A stretch of DNA of 64,000 nucleotides. Origin: Polytrichum commune (Eukaryota; Streptophyta; Polytrichopsida; Polytrichales; Polytrichaceae). Below the pieces are notes generated by a model. It had not been told where the DNA came from, made no database searches, and saw nothing but the letters and a program-made list of their open reading frames with translations. Shown here piece by piece: positions 21,501 through 32,862 of this stretch (its first letter is position 1; each line of letters begins with the position of its first letter). A program made the position numbers and the translations under genes. The stretch is from assembly GCA_950295325.1 (NCBI GenBank), contig OX485806.1, forward strand, positions 24,924,001-24,988,000, given 5' to 3'.

Positions 21501-24397
21501 GGAAGGCTTTGGAGTCCCCAGCATATGACACCAGTTGTATTCATCTTGTGGATCTTGCAGGTATTTGTTCCATTTGGCGAAGGGATTCTCATTTTCGTAA
21601 TTCTGACATTTCGGAAAACTCAATTTCTGAAGAGGGGAAGATTCAGGATAGGTTTTAATTCACAGAAAGGGGTTTAGAACGATATCAAAGCCACCCGTAG
21701 TCATCAAAGAAAGGAACGATGAAGAATTAACCTGCGGTGTCTCTAGAAGCTCAAACTGTGTCATCGATTTTATGGGGGCAGGGAGTGAAAGACAATCCGA
21801 TGTAAAGATGGTGGAGGCAATGCGAGGAGAGGAATCACGGGCCATTAACCTATCCTTGACAATATTGAATGAGGTCAGAAGTTTCCTACACCTTCAATAG
21901 TTACAGTCTACTGTGGAAGATGTTGATGAACTTCTCCATCTCTTGACTTCAGCACATGATCTCCGAAGGTAAAATAGTAGAGTTTAGGCCATTCATCGAC
22001 ACATAATATTCTCCTGGTACAACATTTCCAGCTAATCAGGCTTTGAGATCCTTCTCTCTAATAGGTGATTTTAAGCCTTTCAAGGGGAGCATACCCGTCG
22101 TACCGTAGCTCGGTGTTGACATGGCTGTTAAGAGATTCTTTTGGAGGCAACAACAAAACTTTTATGATCGCCAATGTTTCGCCCACTGAACATGTAAGTA
22201 ATGCTTCCTAGACAGCCCAAAAGTAGAACCGAATACATTGCAATAGGTTAATCACATTCAGAGCAGAATTCATCAGGACCTCTGCCATTGGCAAAAACAC
22301 TTGGCGAGCTCCTCAGCAAGATTATGAAGACAACTTCTGGATTACATTTTGATAGTGGGTTCTACTGTTAACTCCTGAAATGAATGCACAAAAATAGGTC
22401 ACTTATGACTGCAGTGTAGTATAGTGGGTTGCATGGAAGCTACTGTACAAGCAAAAGAACATGTTGCAGTCTAAGGTGAATACAACAGGAACTGCACAGA
22501 AGATGGAAAAAAATGCAAAATTGGCATTATTGTTACTTAATGCAATAAATCGAGTGGGATTCTGACCTTGTGATAAGTACACAGACAGATATCCTCCATC
22601 GTGCTGAGAAATGTTAGTTGTCCAATGTGTAGGAATTGCGTGAAAGTTTGAGCACTCTGAGGTATGCTGCCAAAGCGAACACCATACAGAGGAACTCTTT
22701 CGGAGGCGAGCAAGATCCACGCAACAATCTCATTTGCAAACTGAAAGAAGAACTGATTATGCTCCGCAAAATAGCAACATCAAAGTTGTCAGAAAATGCA
22801 AATCATGCTGCAGAAGCACTAGTGTTCCAGGTATACGCACATCCTCTCGTGATTCACAGAAAACCCTCATCAACAACTGGCTCAAAGAAAAGTAGGACAA
22901 GGTTTAAATTATTTTAATGTAGCCACTCCTTCTTGTTTAAAGATGCGCAATTACTGTTAACATCTCAGAAGATTTTGCAGCTGCATGTCTGCATCTATGA
23001 AGACATAAGACCAGTTCACTACATCGTCCAAATTCCACCTAGCTGAGGTACTTGCAGAATTCTATCATAGAAGGCGCAGTTAGATGAATGAAAGTGATTT
23101 ATTTGAGATTGCAAGGCAGCAACATTAATCTTAGACTTGCAATGCGGGGTTTTCATTTATCACAAGTATGGAAGAATCCTTTTAAATGAAGAGGTGTTCC
23201 TGCAGATTTCATCACTCATGGTTCAAGAGATAGCAGACAGGTTGATTCACCTCTTGTTCCACTGGCTCCAGAGCAGGGCGTTTGTACAACTAAATTACCT
23301 TACCTTGTTTGTTACCTCCACCACAAAATCTTTAACGGGGATTAGTAAGCAAAACTGTGAAGGATTCTGAAGCTGATTGTGTGCAACCATTCGCAGGACA
23401 GTTTGGAGCAACTAACCCTGCTGGGAAACACAACGTGGAAACGCAAACACCAATTTACACCTCCACACAGTATTTTAGACACTGCAAGTTGCACAACACG
23501 TACCCGCTTGGAACAGATAGTAGTGCAATGAGCAGAGGTAAACAGATGGCCTCCACAGGGCTTCAGAGTATTCTCAGTATGAGCTCCAGGATCTTACAAC
23601 ACGTTGAAAGCCTTGCTGCGGAACAGAGTGACTCTAATGACCAGGACATTGAGAGAGGAGACCTTCAAGCCGGTACAAGTGATATGAAGACCACTCAACT
23701 AATAAACCAAGCAAGTCCTAGCAGCATGGAGACGCTCAGTATCAGTAAGCTAATCACTCCAGTGCAGAAGCAAGAAGCATGCACCTGTACTGATACACAG
23801 GCGTTGTATGCTGATACCTCGAGAACAGCGACAACAATATGCTTCATATGGACTCTTGTGAAACTGACTAACCGACTACCTTCTGCAGTTTTCACAATGA
23901 AAGGGAAGACTACCTTAAAGGGTTCTATCCTCTTTGCAAGGCAACTGTCGTACTCTGGGTTGCACCCTGTCACGTTTGAGAGCAGGTATCCCTTCTTCAT
24001 TGAAGTCCTGGCAGAACAAAACAATTTAAGAGCAAGCCTGACATATGGCCTACGAAGTACATGTCAAGTTTTGTCCCAAAGTCCAGCACAATGGAGGGTG
24101 CATTTCTTGAAGGCGGGCCTCAACAGTTTTGGCTCTGGAAATAATCTTGCAGAGTGCCAAAATGAGACCTGTTCCGAACACCAGGCTGTTTTCATTCACA
24201 TGCCAGCCCACCGATGCAATGATCACAAAGGGTATGTGGTCATTCAGATGCTGTCTTCAGCACGGGCTGAGGTAAACGGGAAGCCAATGTTGAATCCAAA
24301 ATTATTACTCACAGGAGACAAAATTGTTCTCCAGAATCTGAATTGCCAGGAACCCAGTTGCACAATGTACTTCTTTGACCTTCAAAGTCCTCCCTAG
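18502..24397 (+). CDS. kinesin-3-like motor protein with C-terminal FHA domain
   Basis: ATP-driven microtubule motor, about 907 aa. Model exons, all GT-AG: 18502-18696, 18874-18933, 19247-19348, 19561-19677, 20025-20102, 20543-20617, 20827-21342, 21482-21560, 21782-21873, 22065-22193, 22633-22830, 23206-23240, 23350-24397. Landmarks are [10 protein letters not shown] (66), the P-loop [15 protein letters not shown] (from 161), [11 protein letters not shown] (214), [16 protein letters not shown] (320; a kinesin-3 hallmark), switch I SSRSH (368), switch [12 protein letters not shown] (402-411), [20 protein letters not shown] (about 449) and [13 protein letters not shown] (485). Residues about 805-905 look like the kinesin-3 FHA domain ([27 protein letters not shown]). 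Oddities: His for the usual Gln in the P-loop, a 95-residue Ser-rich insertion (225-319), and an end directly after FHA with no PH tail. An in-frame ATG at 18469 is the alternative start. Confidence 0.85.
18511..18630 (+). repeat. 60-bp in-frame tandem duplication in kinesin exon 1
   Basis: Units 18511-18570 and 18571-18630 differ at only a few bases and both start CGCCACCCTCC. They encode two copies of a Pro/Thr-rich 20-residue unit ([13 protein letters not shown]... and [13 protein letters not shown]...). High identity implies a recent duplication. Confidence 0.92.
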
Positions 24398-25189
24398 AGA
24401 TTTAAGCGTCATAAAACACATGAGCCCTTGTACAGGCGGACATTAGAAAGAAAAAAAAGACAATCTAATTCGGTGAGAGTAGAAAGAATTTAGTTAAGGA
24501 AGAGCTACAAAAGTCAGCCCTTGCCTAATGCATGAGTTTTCTTATTTGACATGCATTATTGTAAAACATGACCTTACTTCACACTGTTTATTTGACCTCA
24601 ATGCACCACAAAGATTAGTAAACTCAATGCTCCTACATTCATCCCAAGCAAATAAAATGAGACCAATACAATTGGCTACGTCTTATACTGCATGAGCATA
24701 GGTCTTATACAAGTTAGAGTTGCCCGCACACAATACCTCACAATTCCCACATATAGACTCTTTGAGAAGGGACATTGTTTACAATGCATATAAACATGTT
24801 CCTGAGAGTAAAATCACCCAGAGCCTGTGTCCTCTAGGAAATCAGACAGAAAAAGAAAACGAAAAGAAAGAAAGAAAGAAAGATTAAAATTAAAAATTAA
24901 AAACCCTAGGATTCCAGCACAGAATTTTGAGGCTGATACAACTTCACACCACACCATCACACCAGAAAGGTACCCTAGCCATGTACATTAAAGAAGCAGA
25001 TTGGTCTCTTTCCCCTTGTAAAAAAGTTCTGCGCACACAATATATACAAAGCTCCCAGCAATTTACTAACTAATCTTACTAGAATGGAGATGGGCAAGTT
25101 ATTGCCCTTGTTCTCTCCTGGAGCTGCTTGACTGTTGGCAACACCACATATCACAAGTGTCAACCTCGGATTTCTTGTATTCCTACAAC
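24398..25189. other. intergenic space between convergent kinesin and LRR genes
   Basis: Contains the 3' ends of both genes. Short A-rich runs (AAAGAAAGAAAG at about 24865) occur. The minus frame at 24975-25163 may be 3' UTR of the LRR gene. No other feature seen. Confidence 0.5.
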
Positions 25190-27867
25190 TTATATTCCTT
25201 TCACTCTGACCTCACACTTCTTGAATTACGCTCATCAATGATCTGAACACTAGCATGCAGAGGAGATCTATTTTAAGGACGGAGTCCCAAAACTCGCTAC
25301 CTGTAGAAGTTGGATCAGTGCTTGCTCCCATGTGGCCATTAATTCATCAGTCACCACGCCTGCGTTTGACAGATTTGACTGTCGCGCCATTGCCATGCAT
25401 CCACACTCCCCTTCGAGCACCCCAGCCAGCATTGCGTTCGTCCTAGCTGCCACCTTAGCATTGTTTGGAAGTGCTACAAGTTTGTGCTTGGCTGTCACGA
25501 AGCAAACAGAGAATAATTTGAGTAGCATGTTACCCCGGCTCATCCAGAATCCAAATCTTACTCCTAGTACACATTAAGATGAATCAGAAAACTTTGCACC
25601 GAATAGACCAGCAATAAGTGCACAATCATACCTACACTCCACAAGGCCCTGAAACAAGGCAGAAGACGATTGGACTCTAAACTTTCTCAAGTACGCATTT
25701 CTTGATCAGGACCAGAACTGGCGGCCCTCTCCTACATAGGAACTATGCATTACAGCTCACCTTGCAATGCAAATATTGATTTTCCCGTCACATTCGTAAG
25801 CCGAACATCCAAAAGTAGTAAGTCGGGGATTGCTGCAAAGATGAAAATTTTGTTAAAAAAGAGAGACACACCTTGCACAAAAGACACTGCATGAACAGAG
25901 AGTCCAACTCACCTTCAACTGCCTTTGTAATATGATTATAGACGAAGCACAGACTTAGTGATGTTTGGCGTGGTCTTCAGAAGACCTGAAGCACGTGTGC
26001 AGTTGTCCAGAAAAGTTACTGCAAGGATTTGGGACTACAGAAAGAGAGCTTCCTCTTACTCTTATCAAGAAAGGTTTGCACTAACTTGGAGACTTAGAGA
26101 TCCGCCTTCCAGTCATCGGATGAAGCCATTTCATGTAAAAACTTAAAGGCAAAGCCAGAAGCACTGACCTAACAAGCCCGCTATAGCAGCATGTGTAATG
26201 TGCGTGCGTTGAAGCCGCAGATAGGTCAAACTAGAGGCAGGCCATTGTTGCAAAAGTGCATCTACTCCATATTGGCCACCCTGGATTACTAAGTTGTGAT
26301 CTCCAATAGTCACATCTGATTGCTGAGAAAGCACCCAATTATGTAAACGGCTCCCATATGTAAGAATTTCCACCAACCCATCACCAACACATGTGCCACT
26401 GACATTCAGGGCCCGCAAAAATCTTAATTCTGTCACATCGCATTGCACAGAGCTGTTGATTAGATTTTATTTGGAGGTCCATATTTATGAGTACCAACGA
26501 TTGGGTCAACCAGGTTGTCAACATTGTGCACCCGTTCCTCAGTCAACCTTTTCGAATACGTGCATCCACAATCATTCTAGGATATATCCACGTGCTCGCC
26601 CTGGACTGAAACCATTGAGCAAGTAGTACCAAATGCGCTTTTCTGATTGATACAAAACACCAGCACATGAACCCTTCAACCCCTGTCACATAATCATAAG
26701 AGCAAGACCTGAAAGAGTGTGAGCTGCAACATCATTGGTGAAAGCAGGAACGTTTTCCACATCCAGGCACTTTAGTCGAGGCACCTCTGAAAAGACAGTC
26801 ATGCCCAAGTTCCTTCGTTAGCAGAGAATATCTGGTTCTACCACAAGCACTAATTCAAGGAGAAGGAACTGGGTGTCATTCAGATCAATTCTTCTGGAAT
26901 TGGAACCTGTACCAAATATGAATTCGGAAGTATGAAGACAAAAACATCAATATACATAGAAGCAGTCAATATTTACACATGTCAAATTGGTGCTTCAACA
27001 CTACAAAAATGACACCGTGCCAGTAGTCCTGCAGCTAAATCAGGAGATAGAGGTCAATTAATATTAAGTCATTGCATGACCCACTGTCAACATTCAGGCA
27101 AGCTTATGAAAAAACCTGTCCACCTTTAAACTCCTGAAGGAGCAAGCACCATACCTCGAATAAGAGAAAGGGATTCGGCACGCAAACACGAGCAATTTCG
27201 CAGATTTAAGCATTCCAAACACTTGAGAGCTGCAAAGAACCCAAAATGAACCATCAGTTCCTTTGCTAGACTCGTTTTTTAGAGCAAAGCAGATGCCTTA
27301 CTTAACAGGTGGAGATTCATCCTTGTGGATGACGTTGTCACTGCTTACCAGCTACTTATACACATGGTCTTGATACACTTAAAAAACCCAACAAATTCTG
27401 AGCACAATTTTAATTTGATTCGTTCCAAGTAAGAATTTACCAGGAAGAAAACAGAGATTCTCGAGCCAAGAGCAACCTCTCAAATCTAGCCGCAGTAGGT
27501 TCCGCATCATCGGCAGATGTTGTATTCCCCTATTATTCAGACCCGGCACTCGGGTCAAGCGCAATTTCTCTAGCCTCGGAAGGAACCCAATCACGATTTC
27601 AAGCTCACGGAGAGAAGCACTTGGAGACTTCCAAAGAAACCCCTCCACGAGAGTCGCAGTAATTTCTAAAGGAAGTAAATGGAGATTGCGTGCGTAGTAT
27701 GACAGGTTCATCGTCGCTTGATGGATACACAGCTGTAATAAGGACGGCCTTCGTAGTTCCATGCACATTTGCCCCTCCTCAAGGGTTCCACATTCAGGCT
27801 CAACGGCAAGCCCCCATCCCGCTGGCTTTACAACTCTCAAACCTAACTTCAAAGAATTTCTCTCCAT
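25190..27867 (-). CDS. leucine-rich-repeat (RNI-like) protein
   Basis: Minus-strand gene. Exons in transcript order: 27867-27441, 27229-27155, 26786-26709, 26429-26169, 25832-25761, 25491-25301 and probably 25219-25190, giving about 377 aa. The first four introns and the fifth are all phase 1, and most middle exons encode about one repeat each, as in the ribonuclease-inhibitor-like LRR class. Repeats include LEKLRLTRVPGLNNRGIQHL, LKCLECLNLRNCSCL, VPRLKCLDVENVP, LRFLRALNVSGT, SLTYLRLQRTHIT and IPDLLLLDVRLTNVTG. The N-terminus (LLQLCIHQATMNLSYYARNL) resembles plant LRR proteins of this class rather than a clear F-box. The C-terminal exon is Ala/Leu-rich (GECGCMAMARQSNL). The start ATG has AAAGATGG context. 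The last exon is weak. Function is probably protein binding; the partner is unknown. Confidence 0.72.
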
Positions 27868-28330
27868 CTTTGTCTCTTGTGCAAAGGATTCTTCATGTGT
27901 TGAAGGGCTGCCTGGATCTCCTCAAAGCTCTAGTGCTTACGATTCTCGAAAAAAGCCGACACATGTGAAGTGAGGCTAGTGTACTTCTACATCAATGAAA
28001 TCCCTCACTTCGCGAGTTTGAGGAAGATCAAACACTGAATAGACCCGGAACAACAATTGCTCTCAGTCAGCGACCAAGTAGTACAAGGGAGAAATTCCTT
28101 TGGTACTGAAGAGAGCAAAGTGAGAAAGAACGAGACTACACAAGATAGGCAGTGGACAAAGACATATCGGACACTGCTCAAAAGCTCGATGTAACCACAA
28201 GCGAAATAGAAATAAAAATTCAGCACCAATACCAACACATAAACAACGTTCTGCAATTCACCGCAAATGTACAAGCAAACATGGTACACATGAACTAAGA
28301 ATCGCCGAGGAAATTCTTCTTCAATAAATA
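27868..28330. other. 5' flank of the LRR gene
   Basis: Probable promoter/leader of the minus-strand LRR gene. The minus frame at 28005-28370 is Val/Tyr-rich without a domain and extends into the array, so I do not call it a gene. Confidence 0.35.
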
Positions 28331-29056
28331 TCAGCATCACGTGGAGTGCACCATGGCCGCCAGGGACCAAGCGAGGTGAGGTGATGATTGAGGTGATGAA
28401 TCAAAGGCTCGTTGACCAGCAAAACTGCGGACCTCAGACTCCATCGCCATCTGAAGCAATTGTTCGTGTATGTTCGAAGCGCACCAAAATCGACGAACTT
28501 CTTCTTCTTCATCAGTAAATCTCAGGATCACGCTGAGCACACCTCCGCACCCAGGGGCCGAAAGAGGTGAGATGATGATTGAGGTGACGAAGCAAAGATT
28601 CGCCGACCACCACCAACTGCGGACCTCGGACTCCACCGCCTTCCGAAGCAACTGTTCGCGTATGTTCAAAGCGCACCAGAACCATCGACGAACTTCCTCT
28701 TCAGAAATTTCTGCATCACCTGGAGCACAACGCACACCTCTGCCGCCAGGGGCTAAATGAGGTGAGGTGACGAAGCAAAGATTCATCGACCAGCACAAAT
28801 GCGGACCTCGGACTCCATCGCCTTCCGAAGCATTGTTCGCGGATGTTCGAAGCGCACCAAAAACATTAACAAACTTCTCCTTTCTTCTTCAGTAAATTTC
28901 AGCATCCCACGGAGCACACCTCTGCCGCCGGGGGCCAAGTGAGGTGAGGTGATGATTAAGGTGACGAAGACAATATTTGCCAACCAGCACAACTGCGGAC
29001 ATCGGACTCCATCGCTTTCCGAAGCATTGTTCGCGAATGTTCGAAGCATACCAGGT
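28331..29056 (+). repeat. four-unit tandem array, period about 190 bp
   Basis: Units start at 28331, 28522, 28710 and 28899 (spacings 191, 188, 189). Each contains a TCAGCATCAC-like start, GGGGCCAA..GAGGTGAGGTGA, AACTGCGGACCTCGGACTCC, GAAGCA..TGTTCG and TTCGAAGCGCACCA. Overlapping open frames on both strands are by-products of the repeat. Units differ by substitutions and small gaps, notably one missing ATGATTGAGG in unit 3. Confidence 0.88.
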
Positions 29057-29555
29057 GACATTGACAGCGAGAGACAGCTTGAACTTGAGCTTGCAATTGC
29101 AATCGAACAAATATCTAACAATTCAGGGCCCTGCATCGCTTGCGACACCACGAAAGAATCGAGGAGAGCGAGTCAAACCTCTTTGACAGCCTCTGGGTTT
29201 GATGTGCGACACGATCTTTGTGTTTATGTTTGTACATTTCGTGCCATGGTCTCCTGCTCTCAAATTTCGAACGGCAGCATGAGTCAATTGCAACATGACA
29301 GTCCGAAAAATGAAATCAAAAACTCAACTACTGCTTGCTTCGTAGATTTCTTAGTTTGATAAGTGCGTAACTTCATTGAATTTCGATTGCAAGGATCCTG
29401 CAAATTTTTCATACTCTGAGAAATCGCATATCTCTGCAATCAAAAGAACAAACTACTATGTATGCTTGCCACGAAGGATTGTTCAAGCTCGAACAAGTAC
29501 TCTCAAGAATAATTTACACAATAAATAATTGTTAAGTCCACCTTATGACATGAAA
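29057..29555. other. intergenic, nothing recognised
   Basis: Space between the array and the tRNA gene. The open frame 28949-29359 starts in the array and has no known domain. Confidence 0.4.
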
Positions 29556-29637
29556 GTCAATTTGGCCGAGTGGTTAAGGCGGCAGACTCGAAATCTGCTG
29601 GGGTTTCCCCGCGCAGGTTCAAATCCTGCAGTTGACG
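29556..29637 (+). tRNA. tRNA-Ser (anticodon CGA)
   Basis: 82-nt cloverleaf with a class-II long variable arm. The acceptor stem GTCAATT pairs with AGTTGAC with one G-T pair, followed by discriminator G. The D-arm carries box A (TGGCCGAGTGG). The anticodon stem CAGA/TCTG encloses CTCGAAA, giving anticodon CGA at 29589-29591, which reads UCG. The variable stem is GGGG/CCCC, and box B is GGTTCAAATCC. No intron and no encoded CCA, as expected for a nuclear gene. Confidence 0.97.
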
Positions 29638-29642
29638 TTTTT
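29638..29642 (+). terminator. RNA polymerase III T-run terminator
   Basis: TTTTT directly follows the tRNA discriminator base, the usual pol III stop signal. Confidence 0.8.
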
Positions 29643-29805
29643 GCGTTTTGCCGGATGGAAGAAAGTAAACCCTTGTTTATGGTGATAGTGTCGCATACAC
29701 TATTTGCTAAACCCTATTTGCCAAGAGGTCTCAAAGTATGAAGTCCACTAATTGCCAATATGATACTATTTGTAAACATTAATAACTTTTGTAAGAAAAT
29801 AAAAA

Positions 29806-30095
29806 CAAGAAAACGGGAGAATTGTAAGGCTTTGTCCTTTACTATGAAAGACTACAATTGTAGTTGTCCACTTTGCTCATGCCAATCCATGGCTATTTAC
29901 TATACCCATACATTTTAGGAAGCAACTATAATTAACTAGATATATATAACTATAGTTAACATCCACATTTAAATAAATTGGACCAAAAATAACAAGAACA
30001 AGTAACGTCCAAGTGTGAACGCAAAGTGGTTAGGAAACTTGCTTGTGAAACATAGAAGTCAACGTATGGTCTTTGTCCTACAGACAAAGCCAATA
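29806..30095 (+). repeat. dispersed repeat R4, copy 1
   Basis: Nearly colinear, in inverted orientation, with 63195-63625. Shared blocks include TGTCCTTTACTATGAAAGAC, CCACTTTGCTCATGCCAATC, ACAAGAACAAGTAACGTCC and GTGTGAACGCAAAGT. The other copy has about 100 extra bases. Class unknown. Confidence 0.82.
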
Positions 30096-30107
30096 AATTA
30101 CATTATC

Positions 30108-30407
30108 ATGTTAGCATAGCACTTGGGGTACTTGAGATGATAATGTTGCATTTTAGTACACAAGGGGAAGATATTATTGAGCATAATAATGGCAAGTGTC
30201 ATGTGTTCTTATATTTTAGTATGCAAGAGGAAGATATCTATGACTATACTAATGTCAAGTGTCATTTGTGTACACTTTAGTCAACTTACTTGTAGACCAA
30301 TTATGTAACACAAGCATGCACCTCATAAGACTATTCAACATACTCGTGCCAAGGTATAAAGTAAACGCACTTGAACGCCCAGTGTCACGAGGTGACACTA
30401 ACTATGA
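30108..30407 (+). repeat. dispersed repeat R5, copy 1
   Basis: Inverted match of 44297-44600. Shared blocks include GAGATGATA, AAGTGTCATTTGTGTACA, CACCTCATAA, and CACTTGAACGCC followed by a TGTCAC..GGTGACA palindrome. This copy is uninterrupted at the palindrome end, whereas the other has a CACTA-like MITE there. Confidence 0.75.
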
Positions 30408-31490
30408 AGTTGTTGATCATCAATGTCACCTAGCATATGTTTTGTAATAGGATAAGTGACACTATTACACATGTAAGTGACATTATTACACTATTGGTAA
30501 TCGAATACCAATAGGTCTAGTGCTTATGAGAATTGCACATGTACTTAGATGTCATGAAACACCTTATGCAATCATTCATGGTACCTATTGAACCATAAGG
30601 AGAGATATAGGGTAATATGCATTTTGACAAACATATACCTACATCAAAGAACATCAAATTTGTATGCACTTTGGGGTATCACCAAGGTGTGCCATTGAAC
30701 TTTGCAACCTTCATTTAGTTGATCTAAAGTTCACATCTATGCGGTCGGTATCCTCAAGTAGGTTGATGAACTCCATGCAAGCAATTTTTGAATTTATGAA
30801 AATCTCATAAATACATATTACAAAGTGTAGTAAGTTTTTGCTATGGCTCAAAACAACAAAACCCAGGGAACTAAGTCTCCAGGAAGACTGATATAGTGTC
30901 TATAAGGGTTAATGTCACATTGGACTAAGGATTATAATAACAACTTCGGGTCTTTCTTCTTTCATTCCTTCTTAACTCCGCTCACTCTCCATCTCTTATG
31001 GTTCCTTTGCGCTTCCTCAGTCGTGAGTGATTCCGTCCTATCTTCAAGGAAAGTTCCTATCACTCTATGTCTTTGACCTACTTCAGTTGTGAAGCTCAAA
31101 AGCTTGGCAAGTTGTCCTTGGCAATTTGTCAGGACTGAAGTCCGGGGTAATGTCTTTTGGTAACCGCATCGTCTTTAATCAACATAAATCACAATTGCAG
31201 TAATTCAATCCTTTTTAATTCTTTTTTAGCTCAACTTACAACCATCATGCATGTCTTCACATAACTCAAGTCACCACCTTCATCTTCGATCATCTGGTGA
31301 CTCGTCTCAGGCAATCATCCACTTGTTAATATGAAATTCAATACATCAACAGCTAGGCTATATTATTTCCTTAAGGCTTTAGTCCGTTTTAAACTAATAA
31401 TGTCATGTGGATGGTAAAGTCTTACTCCAATACGGTAATATCTCCTTCTCGGAAAGGTGATGTCTTGACAACCTATTGCATGCCTCTAGT
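30408..31490. other. intergenic, nothing recognised
   Basis: Several GTGACA(C/T)TATTACAC-type short repeats at 30450-30500. No coding evidence. Confidence 0.4.
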
Positions 31491-32400
31491 CCTTCCATGT
31501 CCATCGCTGGCTACTAGTCCAACTCTCTCTCTCTGAATCTTTCTTGACTAATGGCCAGGAAAGTAGCAACACTTGCCTAGGCGATAGCCCCTCTCTTTAC
31601 TCTCTGTCAACCTCTCTGTAACGGCTATTGCCTTCTCGGCTGGCTACTAAGCTTACTGAGAGTTCTCTCAATTCTACCCCGAGACTATGGCTCTCGTCCT
31701 TCTTGGCTAATTGCCAGCATTCGCTGCTCTCGGCTAATCGCCCAAGACTAAGCTTATTGCCTACTCAGCCTCTCCGACTGAGTTCATCAAGAGCTTGCCT
31801 TCTTTTCGACAGGCTCATGTCTTTCGTCAACACCCCTTCAGGGTAAGTTTACTTGCCACACCCTGACTTCCTCTCAAAATATTGCCTCTCTTTGCTCACG
31901 CTTCACATATACTCAGCCTCTTCCGGCTCTTCCTACGGCCAAGCATCCTTCAGTCAATAACCCTTTTACTCTTCTTTGCCAACTCGCCCTTAATTGACTT
32001 TGACATATTCCAATGCAAAATAATCCAATCAATGTTCTTGAATACTTTCAATCTTTACTGTTTCAAAGTTCACAGACATTACTACATTTGAGTGCCTCGA
32101 CTCTTTGCCTATGGCCAATCCCTCCGAGCCTCTCGCTCTGGGATACATCTACGACGACACTCAATCACTGAGTGTTACGCCTGCTAAGTCTATCGCTAAG
32201 TCTATGCTAAGCTTGAGACTATGTGAGATTCTACAAAATGATAATAGCCTGTGTTTGCTAATGGCCGGCTCCTCCTTATCGACGAGGGAGGTGACGAGTC
32301 GGTTAGCTGTCGTAACCGCTTCTGAACGACAATCGCCCCCTTCATTGACTCCATATGAAGTTCAACCGCCAATCGCCAGATGGAAATCGTCAAAATAGGC
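31491..32400. other. pyrimidine-rich region with recurring GGCTAnnnGCC motifs
   Basis: C/T-rich plus strand, unlike its AT-rich surroundings. Variants of GGCTAATnGCC and TGGCTACTA recur about ten times (for example near 31512, 31622, 31712, 31733, 32398). Frames at 31628-31846 and 32105-32398 are Ser/Leu-rich with no domain. It may be a degenerate tandem repeat or part of an old LTR element. Confidence 0.3.
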
Positions 32401-32862
32401 TAATAGCCTTTTTCGGACAAGCGATGGCCAAAAAATCGGTTTTACACAAAGCTTGGGATCAAAAAAATTTGGAACTTATAGCACTCAAAGAGGTACATAT
32501 ATGTTCAAGATGTATCAAAAAAATATGGGCGTTGACAATGATTGTATATTAATAACACAAAAAGAATTGTTAGGTGCATGAGGAATCATACATATTCAAG
32601 ATAATTATGAGTGTTATTCTCGATGGAATACATAACGACGACCAATATCTATGTGTCAAGTTTCATTCAACTTTGAATTGACAGACATTTCTTATGAATT
32701 TTGGATGCTTAAATTAATCTATATCAAAATCAGGACATTCTAGGGTCCAAGTCATGCATAAATTGCATGCATATCTTCTCTGAAAGCTTGATTACATATT
32801 TGATATTATGGGAAGTGAATTAAATTTTTTTTATTCAAATAAAATGTTTTGTGATTCCATTA
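32401..32862. other. AT-rich, nothing recognised
   Basis: Flank of the pogo-like element. No genes or repeats identified. Confidence 0.45.

Noticed and set aside
21901..21968. Possible extra kinesin exon ([15 protein letters not shown])
   Set aside because: Including it adds 68 nt and breaks the frame. Direct joining of 21873 to 22065 restores the conserved LTILNE-VI sequence of kinesins.
28337..28798. 153-codon minus-strand frame and a similar plus frame
   Set aside because: Both are translations of the 190-bp tandem array and repeat the same segment; no coding signature.
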